29,244 bases of DNA from a virus, in the IMG/VR virus record IMGVR_UViG_3300036651_002363, positions 1-29,244 of that record; one strand, written 5' to 3'. The notes below the pieces were generated by a model. It saw nothing but the letters and a program-made list of their open reading frames with translations. It was not told the DNA's origin and did no database searches. This document shows positions 13,462-19,969 of this stretch, piece by piece (within the stretch, counting starts at the first letter, position 1; every line of letters begins with the position of its first letter). A program made the position numbers and the translations under genes.

Positions 13462-13881
13462 ATGAGTTTCCAGAGCCGCCGCTACACGCTCGCTGAAATG
13501 CTGGACGGCGTGGTCTACGTCGGCACGGCGAAGAAGCTGGGCTACAACGTGTGCACGTACACGGCGCCCAACGGTGACAAGGTGATCCGCCAGTGCCGCA
13601 CGGACATTGTGCGCCGGTCACCCGAGGGGCATTACACGATCTCGTCGGGCGGGTATCGCACCAGCACGACGAAGAAGCACATCAACGACTACGCTCCGGT
13701 GCGCCTGTTCCAGCGCAAGAGCGAGTGGTTCCTTGCCGGCCGCACGGACGATGGCGCTTTCGACTTCGATATCGCCATCCCGTTCCGCGACGGCATCGTC
13801 GTCAACGCCGATGGCATCGTCATCGACATTTTCGACAACAGGAGGTTACATGACCAAGCAAGATATGATCGACGCGTTTAA
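13462..13881 (+). CDS. Hypothetical protein
   Basis: A 139-residue beta-rich protein starting MSFQSRRYTLAEMLDGVVYV with AAGGAG seven bases before ATG 13462. Regions such as APNGDKVIRQCRTDIVRR, KSEWFLAGR and PFRDGIVVNADGIVIDIFDN suggest repeated strands. I do not recognise a family. Its end overlaps the next gene start by 32 bases. Confidence 0.65.
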   Translation: MSFQSRRYTLAEMLDGVVYVGTAKKLGYNVCTYTAPNGDKVIRQCRTDIVRRSPEGHYTISSGGYRTSTTKKHINDYAPVRLFQRKSEWFLAGRTDDGAFDFDIAIPFRDGIVVNADGIVIDIFDNRRLHDQARYDRRV

Positions 13882-14077
13882 GCGCGACGTCCTCTACAAA
13901 GACGACGAGGTCAGCGCCGCAGTCATCGACCTGATCGAGGCTGGACGCATCATCTTCGTCCCCGCCGCCGCGTCGTGGCGCGAGACCGGCAGGCTGTACA
14001 ACGCCGACCCCGAGGCAACCAGCGAGAGCATCCGTGCGATGCAGTTCATCGCACAAGCTGAGAAGGTGCGACGCTGA
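13850..14077 (+). CDS. Small hypothetical protein
   Basis: A 75-residue acidic protein (MTKQDMIDAFKRDVLYKDDE) with AGGAGG five bases before ATG 13850. The N-terminal half reads like a small winged-helix (EVSAAVIDLIEAGRIIFVPA), but it is too short to be sure. It ends TGATG with the next gene. Confidence 0.65.
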   Translation: MTKQDMIDAFKRDVLYKDDEVSAAVIDLIEAGRIIFVPAAASWRETGRLYNADPEATSESIRAMQFIAQAEKVRR

Positions 14078-14268
14078 TGCCCAAGTTCACCGTCAACGTC
14101 GGCGACACTGTAACCTATCAACGCGTGTTCGCCATCACGGTCGAGGCAAAGACGCGCGCCAAGGCCGAGGAGATGGCGCTGAACGAAGCTATCGTGGGTG
14201 ACATTATGAAGCACCCGCAGATCGAGGACGAGCAGATCGACAACACGCCGTGGGAGGTCGTGCGATGA
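14077..14268 (+). CDS. Small beta-type hypothetical protein
   Basis: A 63-residue protein, MPKFTVNVGDTVTYQRVFAI followed by TVEAKTRAKAEEMALNEA. Two strands plus an amphipathic helix with the pattern 'V-A-x-T-x-A-x-A' are typical of small phage proteins of unknown role. Start and stop overlap both neighbours (TGATG, ATGA). Confidence 0.65.
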   Translation: MPKFTVNVGDTVTYQRVFAITVEAKTRAKAEEMALNEAIVGDIMKHPQIEDEQIDNTPWEVVR

Positions 14269-14510
14269 CAGCATACGCCAAGCTGATGTTCGTAGCGGCG
14301 CAGCACGATGACTGCAACATGGACCTGTTCGTCCATGCCACCGACTTTCTGCACGCTGTGCGTATGTGGAAGCAGCGTTTCCCCGCCAGCGAGATCACGT
14401 GGCCCGAGAAGCTTGTGGTCTTCACCATGCCGTGCCAACGTGCTGAGCAGGGCGTTGTTGAGTGGCGCGACTTGCACCATATCGAGATCAACCCGAGGGA
14501 CGTGGTGTGA
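14265..14510 (+). CDS. Small hypothetical protein
   Basis: An 81-residue protein (MTAYAKLMFVAAQHDDCNMD, later FLHAVRMWKQRFPASEITWP). The start overlaps the upstream stop (ATGA) and the stop overlaps the next GTG start (GTGA), so it sits in a coupled cassette. No family recognised. Confidence 0.65.
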   Translation: MTAYAKLMFVAAQHDDCNMDLFVHATDFLHAVRMWKQRFPASEITWPEKLVVFTMPCQRAEQGVVEWRDLHHIEINPRDVV

Positions 14511-14692
14511 CGCGCATATGCAGTAGTCAAATACGCAGAGAAGCGTACAAGTATTGGCTACGTTGCGCGCTCAACCGTCCCAACGCCGCGTCACCTCTTG
14601 TGCAGGCTCGCTGGATTAGGTGGGTCAGCCGATGGTTCGACGACGCGCACCAAATAGCGCAAGAGCGCGAACGTGAGGAGCAAGCGCGATGA
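14507..14692 (+). CDS. Small basic Trp-rich protein
   Basis: A 61-residue protein from GTG 14507 (MTRICSSQIRREAYKYWLRC, later RWIRWVSRWFDDAHQIAQER), helical, basic and rich in Trp/Arg. GTGA overlap with the upstream stop and ATGA overlap with the next gene fix both ends. Function unknown. Confidence 0.6.
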   Translation: MTRICSSQIRREAYKYWLRCALNRPNAASPLVQARWIRWVSRWFDDAHQIAQEREREEQAR

Positions 14693-15279
14693 CATACAAG
14701 GTTGCATTTCAGGTCAAGCCTGAGCGTCTGGAGGGCGTGCTGCGCATGCTCTCGCAGGCCGAGGTCTCTCTTGTTACGGTGAAACTCGTGCAACAGGACC
14801 CCGAGCCCATGGTGACCGTCACACGCGAGAAGTCGGAGCACTGGACCGCGCCCGTCATCGAGAAGTGGGGCGAGGAGGATCGCCAAAAGTGGCGCGAAGA
14901 GCGGTCGGAGACGAATACCGAGATCAAGCGAGAGATCGCAGAGCGACTGGTCGAAGGCACGCTTCCTGTGCCGCCCAAGAGCGTCATGTACAAGCCCGGC
15001 AACGGCGCCCGCGGCAAAGACAACGAGCCTCGCATCTATGTCGGCGGCAAGCGCGACAAGGGTATCACCGGGCGCGAGTTGGTCCTAGAAATCTTCCGCA
15101 CGCTGCCCTACGGCAAGGTGTTGTCTATCAGCGAGATCACGGAGGAGTTCGTCAAGCACGACTTCTCGACGTCGTCGCCGTCGGCGCCGCTGCACGCGCT
15201 TGTCGCGGAAGGCGTGCTGATCCGGCCGGCGTTCGGCCAGTACTTCATGCCGCACCCCTTGGAAGTGCAGGTGAAGTGA
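14689..15279 (+). CDS. Putative winged-helix DNA-binding protein
   Basis: A 196-residue protein. The N-terminus is a small beta-type domain (MTYKVAFQVKPERLEGVLRM), the middle is highly charged, and the last 70 residues read as a winged helix: GRELVLEIFRTLPYGKVLSI, then SEITEEFVKHDFST, a recognition-helix-like SPSAPLHALVAEGVLI and a wing RPAFGQYFMP. This suggests DNA or RNA binding, possibly regulation of the rightward operon. Coupled to both neighbours (ATGA, TGATG). Confidence 0.6.
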   Translation: MTYKVAFQVKPERLEGVLRMLSQAEVSLVTVKLVQQDPEPMVTVTREKSEHWTAPVIEKWGEEDRQKWREERSETNTEIKREIAERLVEGTLPVPPKSVMYKPGNGARGKDNEPRIYVGGKRDKGITGRELVLEIFRTLPYGKVLSISEITEEFVKHDFSTSSPSAPLHALVAEGVLIRPAFGQYFMPHPLEVQVK

Positions 15280-15383
15280 TGGCACAGGACCACGAGGAAT
15301 TGTTGCTCCTTATCGCAAGGTGGCAACGGGAAGCGCTGGAACGTGTGAAGGCGCGCAACAGAGGAGAGACGCAATGCCAGTGA
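15279..15383 (+). CDS. Micro-ORF, 34 residues
   Basis: The frame reads MAQDHEELLLLIARWQREAL then ERVKARNRGETQCQ, a single amphipathic helix. Its ATG overlaps the upstream stop (TGATG) and it runs ten bases into the next gene. Coupling supports translation, but it might only be a leader that bridges ribosomes to the following gene. Confidence 0.5.
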   Translation: MAQDHEELLLLIARWQREALERVKARNRGETQCQ

Positions 15384-16240
15384 CATTGAATACAGGGAAG
15401 GTGATCCAGTCCCACGAGGACTTGAACATCACGTTCCGCGAATGGGCCGCCATGTTCGGCGTGGCGCTTGCGCTGCACGATGGCCTTATCGCCATGCACC
15501 GGAATGGACGCGGTCCGGAAGGCGGGCACTTTTTCAATATGAACGGTACGTGCATTCCCAACGGTCACTGCGGCTCGATTGGCTGTATTGGCGGATATGT
15601 TGGTATGACGATGGGCAAGAGTACCTACGAGGCTTCGGACTACGTGTTCGACAATGAAAACGGCGGGCCGTTCGACGAACTCTACTTCCCGAAGTTCGTG
15701 GACGACTATGGCACGGTCACGCCACGGCAGGCGGCGGCGGCGATCTGCAACTTCTTGTCGACCGGCGATCCGGGTTGGCGCAACGCCATCGCCGCCGACC
15801 ACGGCGCGGCGCGGCGCAAAGCCAAGGTGATAGACCATCGTGAACTGGGCACCACGTTCTCGCAATGGATGGCGCTGCTGTCCATCCGTGCGATGCTAGA
15901 CGTCGGCGCGCTGGCATATGATGGTAAGGCAGACATCGAGCCCGCTGTGCACAAGTTCAACATGGGCATCGCTGCCCTAAAGCACGACTGCGGCACGGTT
16001 GGCTGCATTGGCGGCTACGTCGGACTGCTGAACGGCATGACGGCGGGCCTTGCCGCCGACTTTGTCGGTGGCGTGCGCGGGGCGCTGTATGCGCTATTCT
16101 ATCCGTCCTACCGGGGCCGCGAGTGCACGTACGCCGATATCAAGCCGGCGCAAGCGGTGAAGGCCATCGACAACTATCTGTCGACGGGCAAGCCGAGGTG
16201 GCACGAGGTGCTCGGTACGGATAGAGCGGTCTGGTATTAA
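15374..16240 (+). CDS. Internally duplicated protein with two GCIGGYVG domains
   Basis: A 288-residue protein made of two copies of a roughly 140-residue unit. Copy 1 has HFFNMN, CGSIGCIGGYVG (66-77), LYFP and LSTGDPGW (128-135). Copy 2 has HKFNM, CGTVGCIGGYVG (206-217), LFYP and LSTGKPRW (269-276). Spacing between matching motifs is close to 140 residues. The CG-x-x-GCIGG core occurs in small phage proteins of unknown function; here two are fused. Paired cysteines might bind metal or form a disulfide. GAGGAG precedes ATG 15374 by nine bases. It is followed by a hairpin and a palindrome copy. Confidence 0.75.
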   Translation: MPVTLNTGKVIQSHEDLNITFREWAAMFGVALALHDGLIAMHRNGRGPEGGHFFNMNGTCIPNGHCGSIGCIGGYVGMTMGKSTYEASDYVFDNENGGPFDELYFPKFVDDYGTVTPRQAAAAICNFLSTGDPGWRNAIAADHGAARRKAKVIDHRELGTTFSQWMALLSIRAMLDVGALAYDGKADIEPAVHKFNMGIAALKHDCGTVGCIGGYVGLLNGMTAGLAADFVGGVRGALYALFYPSYRGRECTYADIKPAQAVKAIDNYLSTGKPRWHEVLGTDRAVWY

Positions 16241-16261
16241 AAGACGTCGACAACTGAGAAG

Positions 16262-16285
16262 GTGGCAGCGTGGGGGCGCTGCCAC
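16262..16285 (+). terminator. Hairpin after the duplicated-domain gene
   Basis: GTGGCAGCG (16262-16270) pairs perfectly with CGCTGCCAC (16277-16285) around a TGGGGG loop. It lies just past the stop at 16240 and 12 bases before a palindrome copy. There is no strong T-run, so termination may be partial. Confidence 0.5.
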
Positions 16286-16296
16286 TCACTGAGTTG

Positions 16297-16311
16297 TTAC
16301 CGTGACAGTAA
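16297..16311 (+). repeat. Dispersed palindrome copy 6 (one mismatch)
   Basis: TTACCGTGACAGTAA differs at position 11 (A for G). Its right arm runs directly into the AAGGAG ribosome site of the 16321 gene, so a bound protein or folded RNA could affect translation start. Confidence 0.8.
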
Positions 16312-16320
16312 GGAGCACTG

Positions 16321-16545
16321 ATGAATTGGAAAAAGGTGAGAACGTGGACGTATTACGCAGCCATGGTCGGCGCGAGCGTCTACTTCACTATGGATATGCG
16401 CCAGCACGCGTTCAAGCGGGGCCTTGAGGCCGGCTACTACGTGGGCTATATTGACGCCCTTAGTTGGGTGAGCAACGAACTTGAGCGTGCGCCGCTGCCC
16501 GACGCGCCAGCGGTGTTCGCGCGGCCATCCCGGCCGGAAATCTAG
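16321..16545 (+). CDS. Small membrane-associated protein
   Basis: A 74-residue protein (MNWKKVRTWTYYAAMVGASV) with an N-terminal hydrophobic segment (about residues 9-24), a helix (KRGLEAGYYVGYIDALSWVS) and a proline-rich tail. AAGGAG six bases before ATG 16321 overlaps the end of a palindrome copy. Function unknown. Confidence 0.65.
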   Translation: MNWKKVRTWTYYAAMVGASVYFTMDMRQHAFKRGLEAGYYVGYIDALSWVSNELERAPLPDAPAVFARPSRPEI

Positions 16546-16572
16546 GAGCGCGTAACCAGAGGAGCAGTAGCG

Positions 16573-17271
16573 ATGAACACTCAGAGTGTTTCGCAACCTG
16601 CCACTGCCAACACGATCAAGTTCGACGATCTGATGAAGATCGCCGCGGAGCTTGGCTCGGACCATGGCAAGGGCAAAGACACGCAAGTTCGTTTCCTGTT
16701 GAAGGTCGTGGAGGGCGGCTATCATGGTGCGCTCGACCTCGACAGCAACAAGCACGGCGCTGACGTGGACGACGCCACGCGGTTGAGCGAGGCGTATGTG
16801 ATGGCGCAGACCGGCTCGACTGTGTTCGATGCGAAGGCGCCGAACCAGCGCAAGCTGATCTCATGCGTGCGCACGTGCGTCAGGCTCGGGCAGTGGCCCA
16901 AGGGTGGCAATGGCGAGCCGCTGGCCACGGTCAACAACTTGATGACGACGCGACAGAAACTGCGGCAGAAGCCCGAGACGGCGAAGAAGCTTGACGATGC
17001 CGCCAACACGTTGTTGAAATACGCGCGTGTTCAGCTTAAGCGCGACACGCTTGTCGACGACAACGAGTTGCAGTCGTTCTGCTTCAAGTCGCAGGCGCCG
17101 CTTCAGACTGCGGAGCAAATTCTGGAGGGCTGCCGCAAGACGCTGATGGCGCTCCGGGATGGCAAGGCGGCGCACCACACCGCGTCGGACAACTCGACGC
17201 ACGTCGTGGCCGCCATTGCTGAGTTGAACAAGCGCCTCAAGGCCATCGCGGCCGAGAGGGCGAAGAAGTAG
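16573..17271 (+). CDS. Hypothetical DNA-associated protein, paralogue of the 12646 gene product
   Basis: A 232-residue protein starting MNTQSVSQPATANTIKFDDL with GAGGAG about nine bases before ATG 16573. The middle (RKLISCVRTCVRLGQWPKGG ... LLKYARVQLKRDTLVDDNEL) resembles the C-terminal half of the 12646 protein; the C-terminal third is a helical, basic region (ELNKRLKAIAAERAKK). Composition and duplication suggest a small DNA-binding family, with function unassigned. It is followed by a terminator-like hairpin. Confidence 0.7.
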   Translation: MNTQSVSQPATANTIKFDDLMKIAAELGSDHGKGKDTQVRFLLKVVEGGYHGALDLDSNKHGADVDDATRLSEAYVMAQTGSTVFDAKAPNQRKLISCVRTCVRLGQWPKGGNGEPLATVNNLMTTRQKLRQKPETAKKLDDAANTLLKYARVQLKRDTLVDDNELQSFCFKSQAPLQTAEQILEGCRKTLMALRDGKAAHHTASDNSTHVVAAIAELNKRLKAIAAERAKK

Positions 17272-17321
17272 CCGACAAGACACCGCGGCTGTTTGCAGCC
17301 AAGGTGACACTCTCGGCCACG

Positions 17322-17357
17322 GCGGGATGGTGTCGATGCTCCTCTGCACCATCCCGC
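17322..17357 (+). terminator. Terminator-like hairpin
   Basis: GCGGGATGGTG (17322-17332) and CACCATCCCGC (17347-17357) pair perfectly around a 14-base loop, followed by a pyrimidine tract TTCCCTTCCCC. It lies about 50 bases past the 17271 stop. Confidence 0.6.
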
Positions 17358-17387
17358 TTCCCTTCCCCAGAGGAGCATGAGGATCAC

Positions 17388-17534
17388 ATGGGCTTGGGCT
17401 GGGTCGTAGCGACATGCGCCGGTGTGTTCATCGTCGCAATGATCGTCTGGGACTGGGCGAACCGTCCCAACGGCGTCGTGCTGCCACCGTCGCGTGATGA
17501 CGACTGGCATGACTGGCCTCCGTCGGCCATTTAA
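17388..17534 (+). CDS. Small single-span membrane protein
   Basis: A 48-residue protein: MGLGWVVATCAGVFIVAMIV forms one transmembrane helix, then a Trp/Asp/Pro-rich tail (WDWANRPNGVVLPPSRDDDW). AGGA precedes ATG 17388 by six bases. Function unknown; its size fits phage membrane modulators. Confidence 0.6.
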   Translation: MGLGWVVATCAGVFIVAMIVWDWANRPNGVVLPPSRDDDWHDWPPSAI

Positions 17535-17537
17535 CCG

Positions 17538-17552
17538 TTACCGTCGCGGTAA
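17538..17552 (+). repeat. Dispersed palindrome copy 7 (TTACCGTCGCGGTAA)
   Basis: Exact consensus, centre C-G, lying three bases after the 17534 stop and 22 bases before the MoxR start at 17575. It is well placed to be an operator or an attenuating structure for the MoxR-VWA cassette. Confidence 0.9.
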
Positions 17553-17574
17553 CATCGAAGAGGAGCGTAAAAGC

Positions 17575-18714
17575 ATGAATATCGAAGAAGCTGGCCGCGA
17601 AATCCTTATCAACGCGGATGCTGGCAACAGCACCCTACTCGTTGGTGAGAGCGGCGTCGGTAAATCGCAGAAGATTTACCAGACATTCCAGAAGCTGAAG
17701 GCCGCCCGTGAGAAGAAGGGCGAGCGCTGGGGCTTCGGGCAAATCTTCGCGGCGACACAGACCCCGCCGGATATCATCGGTTTCCAATTCAAAGGTCAAA
17801 AGACCTTCGAGTTGGGCGGCAACACGCATACGGTGACGGTCACTGATCCGTCTGTGCCGCTGTGGATGATCTCCACCGAGGGCCTGCCGGCCTTTGCCTA
17901 TGACAAGTTCTTTCTCAATATCGAGGAGTATGGTCAAGGCGAGGCGGACGTGAAGCGCGCCATCGCTGAAATCTTCCTCAACGGCGGCTCGTCGCCGTGG
18001 TATCTGCCGCCCGGTTCGATCCGCGTGGCCAGCACCAACGAGGGTTCGCGCCATGGCGTGACGAAGGATTTCGACTTCGCCATCGCGCGTCGCACCAAGA
18101 TACACGTCCGCGGTGACGTGCGGTCGTGGTTGAACTGGGCCAATGCGCCGTATCACTTCCAAGGGCGCGACTGGCTGGTACAGCCGGTGGTCAAGGCGTG
18201 GGCCGAGACCAATCCTCAAATCCTGTTCGAGGACCCGCCGAAGGAACAGGGACCGTGGGGTAACCCGCGCTCTATCACGGCGACCGACCGCTATTTGCAG
18301 GTCAAGGCCGAGCACAGCGGCGGCCAGCTTGACCTGACCGATCCGACCATCGTCGAGATGATGGCCGGGACCATCGGTATGCCGGCGGCCACGTCGCTGA
18401 TGAACCACCTCCAGTTCCGGCTGGAGTTGCCGCCGTACGAGGACGTCGTGCAGGACCCCGGTGGCACAAAGCTTCCGGATCGCGCTGACCTCAAGATGCT
18501 GATGGCGTACGAGTTGGCCTCGAAAACCGAGGTTAGTGACCTCGGCCCGGTGCTGTCGTATGTCAAGCGCCTGCCTGCCGACATGTCGATCACGTTCGTC
18601 AGTGCGCTGCTGCGGCGTGACTATAACCGGTTCATCAATGAACCGGCGATGCAGGGCTGGATCAGCAAGAATGCCGCGCTGGTCTCCATCATCGCGTCGT
18701 TGAGCCAGAACTGA
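17575..18714 (+). CDS. MoxR-type AAA+ ATPase
   Basis: A 379-residue AAA+ protein. Walker A GESGVGKS (24-31), Walker B-like FFLNIEEY (112-119), sensor 1 VASTNEG (151-157) and a following FDFAIARR with candidate arginine finger are in MoxR order. MoxR ATPases work as chaperones that remodel or load metal into partner complexes, typically with a von Willebrand A protein encoded next door, as here at 19959. GAGGAG lies nine bases before ATG 17575; an upstream in-frame ATG (17494) is ignored. A palindrome precedes the gene and a palindrome-tipped hairpin follows it. The substrate in this phage is unknown. Confidence 0.88.
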   Translation: MNIEEAGREILINADAGNSTLLVGESGVGKSQKIYQTFQKLKAAREKKGERWGFGQIFAATQTPPDIIGFQFKGQKTFELGGNTHTVTVTDPSVPLWMISTEGLPAFAYDKFFLNIEEYGQGEADVKRAIAEIFLNGGSSPWYLPPGSIRVASTNEGSRHGVTKDFDFAIARRTKIHVRGDVRSWLNWANAPYHFQGRDWLVQPVVKAWAETNPQILFEDPPKEQGPWGNPRSITATDRYLQVKAEHSGGQLDLTDPTIVEMMAGTIGMPAATSLMNHLQFRLELPPYEDVVQDPGGTKLPDRADLKMLMAYELASKTEVSDLGPVLSYVKRLPADMSITFVSALLRRDYNRFINEPAMQGWISKNAALVSIIASLSQN

Positions 18715-18722
18715 GAGTGACC

Positions 18723-18764
18723 GCGGTGGCCGGTGTTACCGTGACGGTAATCTCCGGCCACCGC
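18723..18764 (+). terminator. Long hairpin enclosing a palindrome copy, after the MoxR gene
   Basis: GCGGTGGCCGG (18723-18733) pairs with CCGGCCACCGC (18754-18764); between them lies the full 15-bp palindrome with two and three spacer bases. The stem is strong, but there is no T-run after it. It starts eight bases past the MoxR stop and is the second case of a palindrome placed at a hairpin tip. Confidence 0.65.
18736..18750 (+). repeat. Dispersed palindrome copy 8 (TTACCGTGACGGTAA)
   Basis: Exact and fully self-complementary apart from the central base. It forms the tip of the 18723-18764 stem. Confidence 0.92.
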
Positions 18765-18788
18765 GCCATCTATAGTCCGAACCATCAC

Positions 18789-19097
18789 ATGCTCAAAACC
18801 ATCCGTGAACACGACGGCCATGATTTTGAATATGTGACTAGCAGTCTCGGGATCGTCGGCAAGCCCAACAGGTGGACCTCGTGGCACGCATATGTCGATT
18901 GGAAATTCCAATGGGACGTGTTACAATATGAAAAAGGCAAAGAGAGAGGCGTTGAGACACACGCGCCACATGGAGAATACAAAGCGGCGTCAGGAGCGCG
19001 CGTACGCTGCAATTGCGGCGGATGCCAAGCGCTACTACGGCGTTCCGAAAGCGCACTATACGGTGCTAGCGCGTCTCGTCGCGTGGCGCAAAGGTGA
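18789..19097 (+). CDS. Uncertain ORF, possibly the 5' part of a frameshifted gene
   Basis: From ATG 18789 the frame reads convincingly for about 50 codons (MLKTIREHDGHDFEYVTSSL, NRWTSWHAYVDWKFQWDVLQ), then becomes Arg/Ser-rich (ALLRRSESALYGASASRRVA), as expected when reading the wrong frame of the overlapping 18928 gene. No ribosome site is seen. It may be a short real protein with an overrun, or the start of one longer gene joined to the 18928 frame by a +1 shift near 18936. Confidence 0.35.
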   Translation: MLKTIREHDGHDFEYVTSSLGIVGKPNRWTSWHAYVDWKFQWDVLQYEKGKERGVETHAPHGEYKAASGARVRCNCGGCQALLRRSESALYGASASRRVAQR

Positions 19098-19227
19098 GAA
19101 GTGCAAACCATATGACAGGTCAACGCGGTGGGTAGACGTCAATCCGTGGTATCTGCACGAGATGAAGGAGAACTACCAACTGAAGTCATTAATAAGCGGC
19201 GGCGAGACAGGACGGCGTTGGCCATGA
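18928..19227 (+). CDS. Hypothetical basic protein
   Basis: A 99-residue protein (MKKAKREALRHTRHMENTKR, later YYGVPKAHYTVLARLVAWRK and WVDVNPWYLHEMKENYQLKS) with convincing amino acid make-up: basic and Tyr/Trp-rich. ATG 18928 has only a weak site (GGGACG ten bases upstream). The stop overlaps ATG 19224. Function unknown. Confidence 0.6.
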   Translation: MKKAKREALRHTRHMENTKRRQERAYAAIAADAKRYYGVPKAHYTVLARLVAWRKGEKCKPYDRSTRWVDVNPWYLHEMKENYQLKSLISGGETGRRWP

Positions 19228-19319
19228 TGCCGCACAGCGAAGAAGTTCTTGATAAGTACCTTAGGTGGCGACAAGGCGACCCAAGGTTCATGACGAAGCG
19301 CGATCAACGGAGGAGCACG

Positions 19320-19631
19320 ATGCAGCGACAGTTCACTATCGAAATCCGCGTCGACTACGCGGACAATGCCAAGAATGACACCATGAAGACGGCAATGCAG
19401 GCGGCGGCGCGCCACGTGTACGCGACCGCAGTGCTGCTGGCCGACGGCGTCAAGCCGCAGGTGGCCATCTTTAGCGATGACTTTTTCACGGGGCACGAAG
19501 AGATCGCCTTGTTGGAGGACACCATCGCCAAGGGTATCGAGGCCATCGACGCCGCCAACGATCAGGAGCAGATCAGTGGGGAACTTCTCGCGGCTGCCGG
19601 AAACGGAAACCCTCTTGGGTCTGGCAAATAG
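19320..19631 (+). CDS. Hypothetical protein
   Basis: A 103-residue acidic protein (MQRQFTIEIRVDYADNAKND, then KTAMQAAARHVYATAVLLAD, QVAIFSDDFFTGHEEIAL), alpha/beta in style. GGAGGAG six bases before ATG 19320 supports this start. A longer in-frame start at 19224 (MMPHSEEVLDKYLRWRQGDP) overlaps the upstream stop as ATGA and cannot be excluded. Function unknown. Confidence 0.65.
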   Translation: MQRQFTIEIRVDYADNAKNDTMKTAMQAAARHVYATAVLLADGVKPQVAIFSDDFFTGHEEIALLEDTIAKGIEAIDAANDQEQISGELLAAAGNGNPLGSGK

Positions 19632-19969
19632 CCGTGTCGCGCGTGCCCGCCGGCGTGCCTCTGGTCACCGCGGATCGGGTGCTCCCAACGGAGCACCCTA
19701 CGCTGACTGGGAACGTTACATCATGTGGGAACTCGCTTGGCTCCATATGTGCGTTGTCGAACGAGATAAAATACTGGCACACGCGCGCCGAGGTGTGCGA
19801 GTGCCTGTGGCATGCGTACTATCGGAATAGACCGCGCAAATTCCCCGGGTGTCTATCCCGGACGTGGAGGTGGCGGACCGCGTGGTACGACGAGATCGAG
19901 AACCAGCACCGCCTGTGCTTGCACAAGATCGAAGAATTGCAAAAGAGGAGCATCGAGTATGGCAAATGA
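19576..19969 (+). CDS. Hypothetical protein requiring a +1 frameshift at about 19771
   Basis: GTG 19576 follows AGGAG by seven bases. The first frame reads well through WERYIMWELAWLHMCVVERDK, then turns into Arg/Val-rich shadow and stops at 19830. The next frame, shadow-like before this point, reads YWHTRAEVCECLWHAYYRNR and DEIENQHRLCLHKIEELQKR up to the stop at 19967-19969. Skipping one A in the AAAA run 19768-19771 joins them into a 130-residue protein with consistent Trp/Tyr/charged composition. The end overlaps the VWA gene start. Either an indel (real or sequencing) or a programmed +1 shift is needed; alternatively two overlapping short genes exist. Confidence 0.55.
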
